From Tethya wilhelma (lineage: Eukaryota; Porifera; Demospongiae; Tethyida; Tethyidae): a stretch of DNA of 64,000 nt. Position 1 is the first letter of the stretch, and every line of letters begins with the position of its first letter. The translations under genes were made by a program, and so were the position numbers. Of the stretch, positions 24,201 to 37,200 are shown piece by piece. The notes beneath the pieces are model-generated. The model searched no databases. It saw nothing but the letters and a program-made list of their open reading frames with translations, and had not been told where the DNA came from. The DNA is taken from assembly GCA_964030475.1 (NCBI GenBank), contig CAXIPT010000043.1:89156-153155 (forward strand), written 5' to 3'.

Positions 24201-27200
24201 CAGAGAATTTTCACACAGGAAACATGATCAGTGAAACACATACTGTAAACGTGGAAATATTGGCGGACATTTAATTTGCAGATTTTGCTCAGGCCGCTTC
24301 CCACAAAAATATTGGCGGTTTTCTTGTATTGCACAATGTATTGCAATAGAGTGAAAAACAGTTTAAACAGATTTAATTTGGGGGTTTTTGCGCTGATCAC
24401 CAAACCGCCAAATTTAATGTACCGCCAATATTTCCACGTTTACGGTACATTATTATAGCTAAGGCAGTAGGCACGGAAGACCATTGTTACTAGGCCCTAT
24501 TTACCATAAGTGCATGTACAATGAAGGCACCGCTGGTGCACAAGCCTCGGCACACTTAGCTAGCTAGTGCACTTATACGCATATGCAATGAAAAAGAGTG
24601 TATGATCATAGATTAATAAGTACTCAGCCTCAACATAGATTGGACATGAGTCTCTCAGTACTGGAGTGAGTCACTGGCCTGATCAGCTGATGGAGCTAGG
24701 CTAATGTCCAGCCACAGACAGACTGAAAATCTATACTATCATCATGTTAATACATCTACTTACATAGAAAGCAGGCCAGCCCCTGTCTGTCTTTCCAAGG
24801 AACACTGACTAACAGCAGCAGCAGCATAGAGCAGCATCATGCAGTAACAGCATCACTGAATTTAACACAAATTCTAAATAACGCACACTAAATCAATAGG
24901 CGTGGCCTCGAAGCTAAGCGCTAAAAAGAGCACAAAAGCCTCAAATCTCAGCAACAACAGCGTTTTGGGCAGCAAAAAATGTAATTTTACAAGATCATTC
25001 AGATTAATGAACGTAAGTGCCATCAATTTTATCGCTAGAGCTGCCTTTCTTGAGATTTTGATGGGACAGACAGACAAACAGACGGACAAAACGACTACCA
25101 AATCCTCTGCACATGCTACGCACATGCCGAGGCTTAATAAGAATGTATCAAGCATCAAACAGCCAGCACCAAGAAGTGGTCCGCTTTCTCTGTGGACAGC
25201 TGCTTGAATCTAATCTTTGGAGGCACATATTCTTTTGTAACTCTAATCAGGAGGTACACTGTAGGACTTCTACTGGTAAACTACAGACTTATAATATCAT
25301 AGGTGCATGTCTAAAAACAACCTGTGCATGGCCCTCATCAATTACAAAATACCACGGATCGGGAAATTTAGTTGCCAAAAAATCATCATCAACAACCTAC
25401 ACTTACCAATGAAACTTAAAAAATGGCAAAAATTCATTTTGTACAGTGATTTTTACTGAGCCATCCGCAACAACAAAAATTAAATGATTCAAAATTTAAT
25501 ACGCATAATATATTCCCGATCTATGGTAATTACAAAAAGGTTTTATAGCTAGACATATGTTTATGTACCTGAATCATAGCACTCCACCTCACTGAATGAG
25601 CCATCATCATCGTTCCTACCACCATACATGTACACCCTTCCTTTGTAGGAGTGCACAGTATGGCCATATCGACAACCAGGCACAGCTGCTCTACGATGAG
25701 GTTCAACATTGAAATACTTCTCCACTGGAGGTGGTTCGAGTCTTGACCATGTACTAGTTTCTACATGCACATAATAATAAGTATATAATTATATATGCAG
25801 TTTTATAAATAACTATCATGAGATGCCACAAATTTGGAGTCAAACATTGTTTAAAATTTGCTACTCTCTCACAAACTAACTACTGGACTAGAGATTTGAT
25901 TGCAAGTACTACAATAATAAGTGCACGTTAGCCTTTACAATCTAATGCATGGTAACTTCTTGCCATACATCCGATATTATCATCTATACATGTATAGGTG
26001 TGTAGTCTTCCTCTCAGGCTCTACTAGTGCTCTCTGAACTTTTTACGAAAAAAAAAGTCAAGGTGGCTGATACCATAATTATAGGCATTTGCTGAGGGAA
26101 GCGAACAGAATTGCCATCAATATGTTTTTGCAAATTTAATTTTCACGGATCGTCTTCCTTGCCATTGTAATAGGACATACTACACAGCATAATTTATTAT
26201 TATATTTTCAAGGATCATCATCAAAGCTGCAGAAATTGCTCCCCATGATAAAGTGCCCTGTACAGTACATGTGGACAAACATTCTAACACAGTAGGTGCT
26301 ACTTGATTCTCACCAATATCACAGCGATGCACATCGATGGGAGCACTGTGGAAATGGGGACCACCACTTGTATCAGCCTCAAACATTGTTCTCTCGTCGT
26401 CATCAGCATGATAACCTCCAAAGGAATATGCATACCAGTCACCATTGGGGTTCCTGAAGGGAAGACACCACATGTAGGATTGGTAGGCTGAGCATAAAAA
26501 TATACCACATTGAAATGACTCTGAATTTCCTAATGTAAGACCTACAGTATGGTGTAGTCGTAGGGTCTGCAGTGATAGACATTCAAAGGGAGAGTCTGGC
26601 TAGCAAGACTCACTCACCCACGTTAATAGGATGCACTTGATAGCATGAATTATGTAGAACTTTTCAAATATTAGCTATATTGATTCATAAAACTTAGAAG
26701 AAGAAATTAAACCAAATGCATCTCTTATGCTTTCAACAGATATACTAGTAGTACACATATTACATGATGTGCCTTACGCAGTGTTATTAGTGAGAGCACA
26801 GCTAGTCATGAACTGTAAAGCTCCTCTTGCAAGCCATGCGTCATGCAGGGCACACGAGCTCAGTCAGAACAAGCTATGCAAATACATTTAGCTTATAGCT
26901 AGGCTGTTTAGCAAGCTAGGCCTAGCTACTACAAAAGAATTCAAAACTCCACCAGATCACAGAGACTCAACCCTGCACTTCAGATCTCATGCGTGTCATA
27001 TTGCTGACATATGACTAATCTGGCACAGTGCAGTCCAGAGTACAAGTGCAAGATTATTCTCAGAAGTTGATTGAGAAAGTTTACGATCTCAAGATTGAAG
27101 CGATGGCAAAAAGAATCAACGAAAGATCGTAGAGTCTTCATAAGCACGAATTTTCACCACTCGCAAACATTTTTTAACAGCAAAAATTTCCCGATCTACA

Positions 27201-28329
27201 GTAGTCCACTAGTTGGAAAGCACTCTGTCCACATTCACTTGTTTTGTTTTTTAACAACAAAAGAGTTAATGTCAAGAAGAGAAAGAAGTAAAATGTAATC
27301 ATGGCCTACGAATACTGAACATTGAATATCTCAAGAGCAACTACCACACATGGCTAGCTACCAGAGGAGGTACGACATGAGGGCGCTTTTGCTAAGCTGG
27401 CAAGTGAGTTAATTACATTCCAAATCATGTGACTACAACACCTCACAATGAGAGTTGATCACGTGCACATGCATGGTTGCCAGCTCAGCAAAAGCACAAT
27501 CGTATCGAACCTCCTCTGGCTAGCTACAGGCTAAGAAGGTAGAGATGAGAACACATTGGAGGGGCTTACCAAGAGATGTGTTAATATTAATCCTTCCACG
27601 TATTAGGATGCATGATCAAGGTTTCATATACATGTAGGGATGCATGGTGTGCAATAGGTTGAAGCTAACCATTTGAATACATGCAACATCATAGAACTAG
27701 GAAACTGGCTAGAAATACCCCCAAATAATGGGCCATTCCTAACACACTTTATGTCTACAGCAGGGAAAAAGTACGGTGCTATTTTTATTGCATCAGCTCT
27801 ATACTAGCTAGTCTGCACATGCTTCCATAGTTTAATGCATGTACACAATTACTTATCGTTTTAATAATAAAGCTAGACACCCAGGGTGACTGATCTCACA
27901 GTGACAGTCTATAATATGGGCACTTGCGTATCAATGGACCAACCTTGGCACATCACCTTACACTATCAGTGAAAGGTCAAAAGGGAGAGCATGGGTAGAG
28001 GCTAATAAACCATAACCTACAGCTGGCAAAGTGATGTGTACACTGAGCTCATAATTTTTGTACCTTTGAGCAGCTACAGCGTGATTTACTCGGTTTGGAA
28101 AACCACTTTCCTCAATATAAGTCCAAAAATGCTTCCGTACACACTTGTTTACACTGTCTCCATTATTGGACTCTTTTCTACGCTTTTTGGGTTCCGACAT
28201 AAAATTATGACTCCATCCAAACGTACTGAGGTGAGAACCGAGAGACACTCCATCGTCTTCTGAATCTTCTGACTCATCAGGTGTCTTATCCACATTTGTA
28301 TCCAGACTCAGCTCACTAGGATCCGCCAT
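21226..28329 (-). CDS. KLHDC3: KLHDC3-type kelch-repeat protein, complete, nine exons
   Basis: Minus-strand exons 28064-28329, 26314-26453, 25569-25760, 23913-24028, 23358-23505, 23220-23288, 22775-22930, 22517-22702 and 21226-21344 join in frame to 463 residues. After an ~65-residue charged N-terminal extension the product reads PNRVNHAVAAQR, then YAYSFGGYHADD, a set of kelch blades (RYGHTV..YMYGGRND, RDGHAC..IIHGGY, RDFHTA..VVFGGRSD, GRRSHCAV..YFAGYN, RRRVGYALVG..LCGGTSP) and a C-terminal stretch containing LPSLQQLAMMAVI. This order matches vertebrate KLHDC3, a substrate receptor of CUL2 ubiquitin ligases that binds C-terminal degrons. The family is ~380 residues, so the acidic/basic N-terminus is extra. 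A methionine five codons upstream (28344) is an alternative start. Introns contain several MITEs. Confidence 0.9.
21783..21974. mobile_element. MITE, TACCGTA-type end, CCGTCAAATTT subfamily, copy 2
   Basis: A near-palindrome starting TACCGTATAGCCGGAAATAT and ending in the complement of that sequence. Inner words TTGACGG and CCGTCAAATT recur. It lies between the last two exons of the KLHDC3-like gene and is cleaner than the relative at 8222-8444. Confidence 0.85.
24241..24447. mobile_element. MITE, TACCGTA-type end, GGCGGTTT subfamily, copy 1
   Basis: Left end TACTGTAAACGTGGAAATAT and right end complementary to TTTCCACGTTTACGGTA. The body repeats GGCGG and CCGCCAA. It sits in a KLHDC3-like intron. 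Confidence 0.85.
24885..25142. repeat. Dispersed repeat with ACAGACAGAC core, copy 1
   Basis: It contains the words cgaagctaagcgct, gcctcaaatctcagcaac, a (GACA)n run and then aaaacgactacc, gctacgcacatgccgaggctt. The same elements, part of them inverted, recur at 62085-62395. It lies in a KLHDC3-like intron. Confidence 0.7.
25350..25527. mobile_element. MITE with GATCGGGAAATTT ends
   Basis: Left end taccacggatcgggaaattt faces right end attcccgatctatggta as an inverted repeat. Looser relatives are visible near 26145 and 27080-27205 (cgatct and cgtaga words). No coding content is present. Confidence 0.65.
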
Positions 28330-28363
28330 TGCACCACCATACACGTCTAGGTGATGGTTTACC

Positions 28364-28402
28364 TTTGACCTTTGACCGTTGACCGTTGACCGTTGACCTT
28401 TG
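28364..28402 (-). promoter_or_regulatory. Array of six nuclear-receptor half-sites in DR1 spacing
   Basis: On the minus strand six AGGTCA-like hexamers follow one another with a single A between each pair. The first two are perfect AGGTCA, then three read CGGTCA and the last AGGTAA. A DR1 (AGGTCA-A-AGGTCA) is the canonical element for RXR/HNF4-type receptors. The array starts about 35 bases above the ATG of the KLHDC3-like gene (28329) and about 670 bases from the divergent leucine-rich-repeat gene. Confidence 0.55.
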
Positions 28403-28606
28403 TTTTAATATGTCCTGGTGCATGCTCATTTGCTAACTTGAGTTCTAACTAACATTGAGGTAGGTTAATATATTTACAGTCTTATTGAATATTTGCTTAG
28501 TTATTATTATTACATTAATTTCATAGTATATACAGGGTTTGGGCATGCTAATTGTAGTAGTAAAGGTAAAAACTCTTGTTTATCGCACATTACATTTGCC
28601 TACATG

Positions 28607-28641
28607 TGTGTGTGTGTGTGTNGTGTGTGTGTGTGTGTGTG
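28607..28641. repeat. GT microsatellite containing an assembly gap
   Basis: A (GT)n run is interrupted by the N at 28622. It lies between the divergent starts of the KLHDC3-like and leucine-rich-repeat genes, so their true distance is unknown. Confidence 0.85.
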
Positions 28642-29068
28642 CGTATACGTGTGTCTTTCTCTTTCTTCCAGGAAGGTTAGCCTGGAGACGAGGGTACTAT
28701 AACTCTATAAATGTTTTTCTTACAGTGGGGACATCCACCATCACCCAGGAGATTATCTCTTCACTGCTCTCGATGACGTCAAACCATTGGTGACTGAGAG
28801 TGAACAGTTTTCTTTCCTTTCAGAATCATCATCAGCCTCTGCTTGTTATCACAGACATTCTTTGACTCCACCAAGAGACCACACATGTGTCACAGTACCC
28901 ACTGACCACCAGTAGTGGTAGAGGTAAAAACTCCGTTTATCGCACATTACATTTGCCTACATGTGTTGTGTGTGGTGATTCCATAATATAATGCCCACCA
29001 AGTTTTCCCACTATATACTCTAAAATGTGAAAGTCTGCACAGATATACAATGTATTTGTGTAGGCATC

Positions 29069-31191
29069 ATGGATACTAGTGTGTCTGGGTCATGTGACAA
29101 TGATGTCATGCCACCACCTCCAAAGGTCCCTCGACTACAAAAAGGTATAGTTGTAGTGGGGGCAGCTAACATAATGGAAGGTTTCATCGGAATCATTTCA
29201 TCCAGGGCCAGCTTACGGATCAGACGTCATTACTTCCTCTGCTAGTGTCTCTGATTTGCCTCACTCTCTGCTTCATTCCATGTCAAGTCCTTCTCTATCC
29301 CAGCCAGAGGGAATCTCAAGGACTTCACATCTTAACCCTGTAAGCGTAAGCTAGTTGTACTATTAATTGTTGTTAGTTACCATGTTAACTTTGTCTACTT
29401 ACAGGTTGATAGCATCACTGCCAGTCCTTCTGCTGATAATATGAGCATGGAAACCGAACCTGGACTGTCCCATCATCCCCCCTCACTGGGCCATTCCCAG
29501 GAAGGGTCCCTCTCACCATCACCATCTCCTTCTAACCACCGTAGTCCAGCCCCTCAGAGCAGCCAGCTTGAGATAGGGCAATCAGTGTTACTTCTTTGTA
29601 AAACTGCAACATCTTCTGATGTCCAGCCATCAGAGAATTTGAAACTACTTTTAGACGACCTCTTGAAAAAAAAAGATTTGTTATTCTGTCTTCAATATGC
29701 CTATGAAACTAAGAATGACCTAGCTTGTAGCCACATTGTGACATCCCTAGATGGGAAGCTGTCTTTAAGTGGTACATTGAATCCAACTGATGCAACTGCT
29801 CTTGGGTATGTGCTATCCACAGCTGACCAATCATCAACACCTTGTAGTGAATTGTCTTTAACATCTTGTCGTTTTGGAGCTGAGAGTATGGATGCCTTGG
29901 TGAGGGCAACTGGAGAGGAAATACAACACTTGGAAATGATTAGGTAAAAAGTTGACAAATAATTGTGAACAAAAACTTATAAATACTTCATGAATAATAT
30001 ATGCTCTCTTATTCACTGTAGTTTCCATCGCACTGAGATCAATACTAATATGGCTGAAGGTTTAGCCAACTTCCTGAAGAAACTGAAAACTGCCAAAATA
30101 GTAGAGTCAGTTTATATTGATGTAACAAGCATGTATATACACATTCAAGTAACTGTCGTCTCCATTCATTCATATGCAGTTTCTCTCATTGCAAGTTAAG
30201 AAAGAGCATACTCTCTGAGTTGCAGTCCAAGTCAGCCATTCCATCTACTGTCACTACTTTAAAGTGAAGAAAAAAGAAAATTCTGTTTTGATCCTGATAA
30301 ATTAATTGTGATTACTTAATTGTCTTACTTATAGTTTAGGAGATAATTCAAGCTTAGGTGCCAAGTCCATATCTGTGATACAGAGCATTAAAGATGGTCT
30401 TCCCAATCTCAATAGACTAGAGTAAGACTGTTATAGACTCTTTCATCTCCCATATGCAGTGTATGTACATGACATCATATTAATAGTTATTGGTCTGTTC
30501 ATTAGAATTCCTTGGACCGACTTGCAGTCAAATATTGATAAACTTAAAATCTTTAAACTGTTACATGGTGTGGACACAAGTTTTTGGTCTGGACTGACTA
30601 CAATAGAGTAAGTGGTTGTGGTTGTGTATATACTGATGTGAATGATAATTCTGAATTTTATCTTGTAAAAATTAATACCGTAAACGTGGAAATATTGGCG
30701 GGCATTTAATTTGGCGATTTTGCTCAGACTACCACAAAAATATTGGCGGTTTTAAATTTGGCATTTTCCTCCCTTGCACAACGTATTGCAATAGAGCAAA
30801 AAACAGCTTACACGCACTTAATTCGGCGGTTTTTGTGCTGACTGCCAAACCGCCAAATTTAATGTACCGCCAATATTTCCACATTTACTGTAATACAATG
30901 CTTTTACTCATTCTCCTAATTACATACACATTTTAGTCTTAGCTGGAAAATGATTGATGCTACTGATGCTCAATTTGTAGCAAAAGGTCTTTCTCAGTGT
31001 ACCAACCTGCAGACACTGGAGTGAGTTTACCACGATATTATAACCAGAGTATATTAAAGAATATCTCATGCCATACAGCATTTCATACTGCCAGTTGGAA
31101 GACCCCACCCTCTCTCTGTTACTACCAGGCATTCCAACCACTGTGACTACACTAAAGTAAATCTGAGTTGGAAAAAACTAAGTATTGTGGT

Positions 31192-31272
<81 letters not shown>

Positions 31273-34200
31273 CAGACTCCATATTGTGTATATAGTCTCA
31301 TGCCCAAACCTCTCCTCTCTCCTGTATTCTGGACTCTGACTCTGACTCAGCAGAAGCAAAAGGAGAGTGTCAATTTTTCCATGCTGAGTCTTGAATTCTC
31401 ACATGTGAAGAACTGCAATCTGATTGGCCCTCTTCTTTCCTGACTAACCTATAACCTGCAGTTAGAAAGTCACACGGAACATGCTTCTACAATCTGATTG
31501 GAATGCTAAAATTCCTTTCCCTGAAGCAAGAAATCTGCCGCATTTCACAAGACCCCTTTTTGTCATGTAGGAGGGAGGGCCAGTGGGGTCTGGGCACGAG
31601 ACTATGCATACATAGTTAAGTATAGATCACTATTTAAGAAAGCTAACCTTCTACCTGGTCACTAGCTCTCTCTCTGTATTACATGGCCTGCATGTGATGA
31701 GGCTGCATACATGTACGGTATGCTGACTGTATGCAGTTTCATTCGATTGTCGCTTTATGTCTGTTTATATACAGCCTACAGAACAACAATGTTGGTGATG
31801 GTGGTGCTCAATCTCTTGCAGAAGGCCTTTCTCACTGTACCAACCTGCAGACACTAAGGTGAATTAACGAAATTACAGTCTGCTGAATGTAATAAGTGTT
31901 CTCATGCCATACAGCCTCTCAGACTGCCAGTTGGAAGACACCACCCTCTCTCTTTTGCAGCCAGCCATTCCAACCACTGTGACTAGTTTGATGTGAGTCT
32001 TAGTTTAGAGAGTGTACTGTGAAAGATAATTTAGTCATGTAAGGTTGTTACAGTGAAGGACATTGTATCAGCAACACAATTCCATCTATATGTAATTGTG
32101 CAATTTACTTGCAAAATTTGAAATCAGTTTTACAATAGTGAACTGTACTAGTTAGATAGACAATTTAAATCTGTATGTATTATACTAGAAGTGAATCAAG
32201 AGTACCAAAATTATTGTTCTGATTTGCTATAAATATTCAGTTTAGGAGGAAGTCAAAAGGTGACTCAGAAGTGTCTCTCTGTGATACAGAAAATAAAAGA
32301 TAGTCTTCCAAATCTACGAACTTTCATGTAAGACTATAAATCAAGATTGAGTTTAGTCTGTAATTCACAGAATATTATACACTTGCTCATAGACTGCCTT
32401 GGGAACCTTATAGTTCGACTGTAAAAAGTGTTGGGCAATTCAAAATGTTACTAGCTCTAAAGGAAACGGAGCTGCTGCCAGACTTTAAATTGGAGGATGT
32501 GAGGGAAATATTGTAAGTCACAGTGTCAAGGGATAGTGAGTCACGCACACTCTGCAAATGGTTCCGTTTATGACTGGGACTACCCCTTGAATGTTGAAAC
32601 AATGAATATAAGCATGTTGTAAGTAGTGAGGTTGTGCTGTTATACGGATATAGAACTTTGCCATTGAACATCTGTTTTACTGATAACTATTAATAAGGCA
32701 GTAATTATTTATACAATGATCAGAGTCAAAAGATTGGATTTGTACATGTGTTCTGTTCCACTTGCAGAATAATTGTAATGTATACCTCACAATTTCCTTT
32801 TCTATATAATATGGGTACAGACTCTGTTACCTGTTGCTTAACCACATGTATATGCAGCATATGCTCCAATATTGGTGCTGATGGTGCTCAATCCCTAGCA
32901 GAAGGTCTTTCTCATTGTCCTAACCTGCAGAGACTGGAGTAAGTTGGTACAATGAAATTCTAATCTCAGTGATACCATGTGATCAGTCACTTGAATGATT
33001 TAGCCTGTCTATGTTGTTGTTAGCTTTGTTCTACTCTCTCTATCACGTAATTATACAGCCTACACAAAAACAATATTGGTTCTGATGGTGCTCGATTCCT
33101 AGCAAAAAGTCTTTCTCATTGTGCTAACCTAGTGACACTGGAGTAAGTTGCACAATGAAATTGTATTAGAAGAAAGATTATAATAATTATCATAGCCTGT
33201 AATATTTGTATATGCATGCAGAGTCACATGATCAGCCTAGCCTCATTCCCAGAAATATTTGCAAAGGAGGAGACTGGGAATGAGGCTATGATGAACCCAC
33301 AATTATATTAGTTGCATAGTTTACTAGTGGTTTCTTAGAGGATTTTTATATTGAGGGGGGATAGTAGTGAACCTGGCTCAGCCTGCATGAAATTTTATAA
33401 GCTACACTCACTTCTACTCATGAGTCCTTCTAGCTAATGACCCCCAAACAAGGCACTGTATAGAATCTTATTTTCCTTGCATACAACTGTTTGTTAGCTT
33501 GATCACTTTTGAAATTAACTTGGTTTCCCATATGTGCAGGGTTCATTATCTAGATTCCCCCCCCCCCNAAATTTTTGAGCTAAGTAACAAGGCTACACAA
33601 TGTATAATGTTATGTCACATGCACAACAATGAATACTTTGTTCGACTTGTGCTCTGCACTCTTTCTATCTCCATATACACAGCCTATCCAGCAATAGTAT
33701 TGGTGCTGATGGTGCTCAATCTCTAGCAGAAGGTCTTTCTCACTGTACCAATCTGCAGACACTGAAGTAGGTTACTACGAAAGTTAATTGCGATGCACCA
33801 ATGCATGGCTAGTCATATAGTTGTTCATTCAAATCAGTGCAGGTAACTTAGGGTAGAATTTTGGTATAAAAATTTTAACGGTTGCCACTTATGTCCTACA
33901 TCTCATTTTAGATGCCATACTTTTCTACTAAGGATACTACATGTGTATGCTTTTCAGCCGGAAACATGACTGTATCTCAGCTAGGAGGAGTAAACTGATA
34001 TTAACTGGAGGTTGTTGTTTGAGCATGTATCGTAGCAAATGATGTTGATATTATAATGCACTGCTACAAGCCAGGCCATAATTGGCATGATCATAGCCCC
34101 TAAGTGTAAATTAATTCATTGTTATAGTGTAATCAGTAGCCTTGTTCCCACACTTTTCTCTCCACTCGTATATCTGTATTTAGACCACACCCAGAACCAC

Positions 34201-37200
34201 ACCCACAAAAAAGAGAGAAGGGGAGGAGAGAAAATGCCTGGTTGATTTTGATCACTTATGTGATGTCATAGTCCCTCACTGAAGTACTGTCTCTGAATTC
34301 ACAAATCTGAAAACCATCTGAAGATAGAAATGAGTCAACAAGTGTGTGGTAGCTTGTCAACATTTGAGTTTGAGAGTTCACAGGTTCTGCAGTTTGTTTT
34401 GATTCACTCTTACAACTATATGACGTAATGTAAGCACACATGATCAAAATCAACCAGGCTTTTCCTCTCCTTCTCTCTTCTTTCTTTTTGTGGGTGTGGT
34501 CTACATACATGTATACGAGTGGAGAGAAAAAGTCTGAAAACGAGGATATGCTTTCTATACTTATCAATGTTGGTACTTGCACAGTCTTGAATAATTATGT
34601 AGTAGAAATTTGATTATCCGAACACCCGGGGTGCATTTCCAGAATCCGGAAATAGAGCCACTAAAACTATCATGACTTGTTAGAGCTGCAAAAACAAGTA
34701 TAAATTTAGTGCTCTAGTTATCTTAACAAATTTGGATCTTTGGTATATGTTAAAACACTGCATGATAGATTGTATTTTTCTTCGATTAAACTTGAAACAC
34801 TCAAATAATCACGACTGCATGCAATGGTGGAGTCCGTTCAGATTTATTCTGAAATTTGACCTTCAAGCTCTGTTCAGATAAGCGAGTGTTTGGATAAGTA
34901 TAATTCTTCTCAAATAGTGATCTCTATAGATTTTTGATTTTTGTTTAATGAAGAAGTTGTATTCAATCTATCAATACTCTTTCTATTTAATACACAGCCT
35001 AAGGGACAACAAAAGGTTTGGTGATGAAGGTGCCCAATCCTTAGCAGAAGGTCTTTCTCACTGTACCAACTTGCAGACACTGGTGTAAGATATTTGTATA
35101 GTCACATAATCTGTAGTGATAATTATGCTCTTGTAGAGAAACTGCCATATGTGTAGGTCACACATGACTGAATACTTTGATCATCAAATATCAACTTACA
35201 TTCTACTTTCTCTCTCTTCTCTCAATCACTACATACAGCCTAGAACACAATAACATTGGTGCTAATGGTGCTCAATCCTTGGCAAAAGTTCTATCTCACT
35301 GTACCAACCTGGAGACACTGAGGTAAGTTAACTATGAAGAGACTGTATAGATATGATGCACATTGGACTTGGGTTAAGAAGCCACTCCTCTGAGCCATCA
35401 CTGAGGAGTGGTGTGCACATAGCATATCATAGGGGAAGCAAATGACATGAGAGATATGTCTGTGTAACTACATACAACTCCATCATCTTGTGATTTTCAA
35501 TTTCCCAGTTGTATTCCCAGTACGGTAGTACTGGGTACATAGGAATGGCACGGATGGCCCATTAGCGTAATACAAATCATTCACGTGAATAACTCTACAA
35601 AAACTGAGCGCTTGGAACTAAAAGGCTTATAAAGCTACTATTTAGCTCATTCTCTTTCTAACAAGCCTAAAAACATGGCCTAAAACTATCGCTAAGGTAC
35701 CNTTTCATAGGTACTACATTCCTTGATACTCGTTTACATCACAAATAAGCCTAAACAAAAACTAGAAAGCTTTGAAACTGAGAGTATAAATTCATGTACT
35801 TCAATGCAGCCATCTTTGTAGATAGAGGTCAAAGGTCATTATCCACATGGCATTATTATGCGCATGCGCACTAGCTTCCAGTATAATGAAGTGCATGTAG
35901 TTGCCCCTCAAGTTTTTTGCAGGGACTAACCAGTCTCTGATAGTGTTTCCACACTGTAGTGTTGAAAAAAGTGAATGAACAAGTAGTAAAAATTTTTAAA
36001 AATAAGTAGTGTAGGAATGGGCAGTGCGGTAAAAAGTATTGGAACAAGGCATGGTCTTAGTTTCGGCACATGACTACTTCATTTTTATGCCCAACTCTTG
36101 GCCAGCAGTCCAATTTATACCTGTCTGTTATGGTTTACTTCATTTCTTAGCCAATGGATTATAGTAGAAATTTGAACCAATCAATGCATGCAATTATAAT
36201 AATTAAGCTACAGTATACTATCAGTGTACAAATTATTGCAACTGGACACAAAAAATCTATACGAGGGATCAAGAATAAAAATGAAGTAGTCATGTGCCGA
36301 AACTAAGACCATGCCTTGTTCCAATACTTTTTACCGCACTGCCCATTCCTACACTACTTATTTTTTAAAATTTTTACTATATATATATATTTATAGTTGT
36401 GCAATTTACTTGCAAATTTGAAATCAGTTTTAAAATAGTGACCTGTACTAGTTAGATAGACAATTTTAATCTGCATGACATTGTACTATACTAGAAATGA
36501 ATCAAGAGTACCAAAATTATTGTTCTGATTTGCTATAAATATTCAGTTTAGGAGGAAGTCAAAAGGTGACTGAGAAGTGTCTCTCTGTGATACAGACAAT
36601 AAAAGATGGTCTTCCAAATCTACAAACTTTCATGTATGACTATAAATCAAGATTGAGTTTAGTCTGTAATTCACAGAATATTACATACACTTGCTCATAG
36701 ACTGCCTTGGGAACCTTATGGTTCGATTGTAAAAAGTGTTGGACAATTCAAAATGTTACTAGCTCTAAAGGAAACAGAGCTGCTGCCAGACTTTAAATTG
36801 GAGGATGTGAGGGAAATATTGTAAGTCACAGTGTCAAGGGATAGTGAGTCACGCACACTCTCACTGCAAATGTTTCCATTTATGACTAGGACTATCCCTT
36901 GAATGTTGAAACATGAATATAAGCATGTTGTAAGTAGTGAAGTTGTGCTGTTATATGGATATAGAACTTTGCCATTGAACATCTGTTTTACTGATAACTA
37001 TTAATAAGGCAATAATTATTTATACAATGATCAGAGTCAAAAGATTGGATTTGTACACATGTTCTGTTCCACTTGCAGAATAACTGCAATGTATACCTCA
37101 CAATTACCTTTTCTGAAATATTATCATATATGGGTACAGACTCTGTTACCTGTTGCTTAACCACATATATATGCAGCATATGCTCCAATATTGGTGCTGA

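Larger units (their letters stand above)
32085..35700. repeat. Tandem duplication, first copy (seven leucine-rich-repeat exons)
   Basis: It matches 36388-40026 in the same orientation. From about 32085 to 34030 the copies differ by scattered substitutions and small indels (for example about 40 bases near 33990 are missing from the second copy). From about 34030 to 35700 they appear identical at a constant offset of 4326. The copy ends at the N at 35701, inside a dispersed repeat. Confidence 0.85.

Noticed and set aside
24902..25207. Open frames on both strands as genes in the KLHDC3-like intron
   Set aside because: They coincide with a dispersed repeat that recurs at 62085-62395 and lack splice or domain support.
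31168..31359. Arg-Glu or Ser-Leu repeat proteins
   Set aside because: Both are translations of the GA microsatellite within an intron.
34256..34582. Minus-strand 108-codon frame, repeated exactly at 38582-38908
   Set aside because: It lies inside a long inverted-repeat MITE; identity between the copies comes from the segmental duplication, not from coding constraint.
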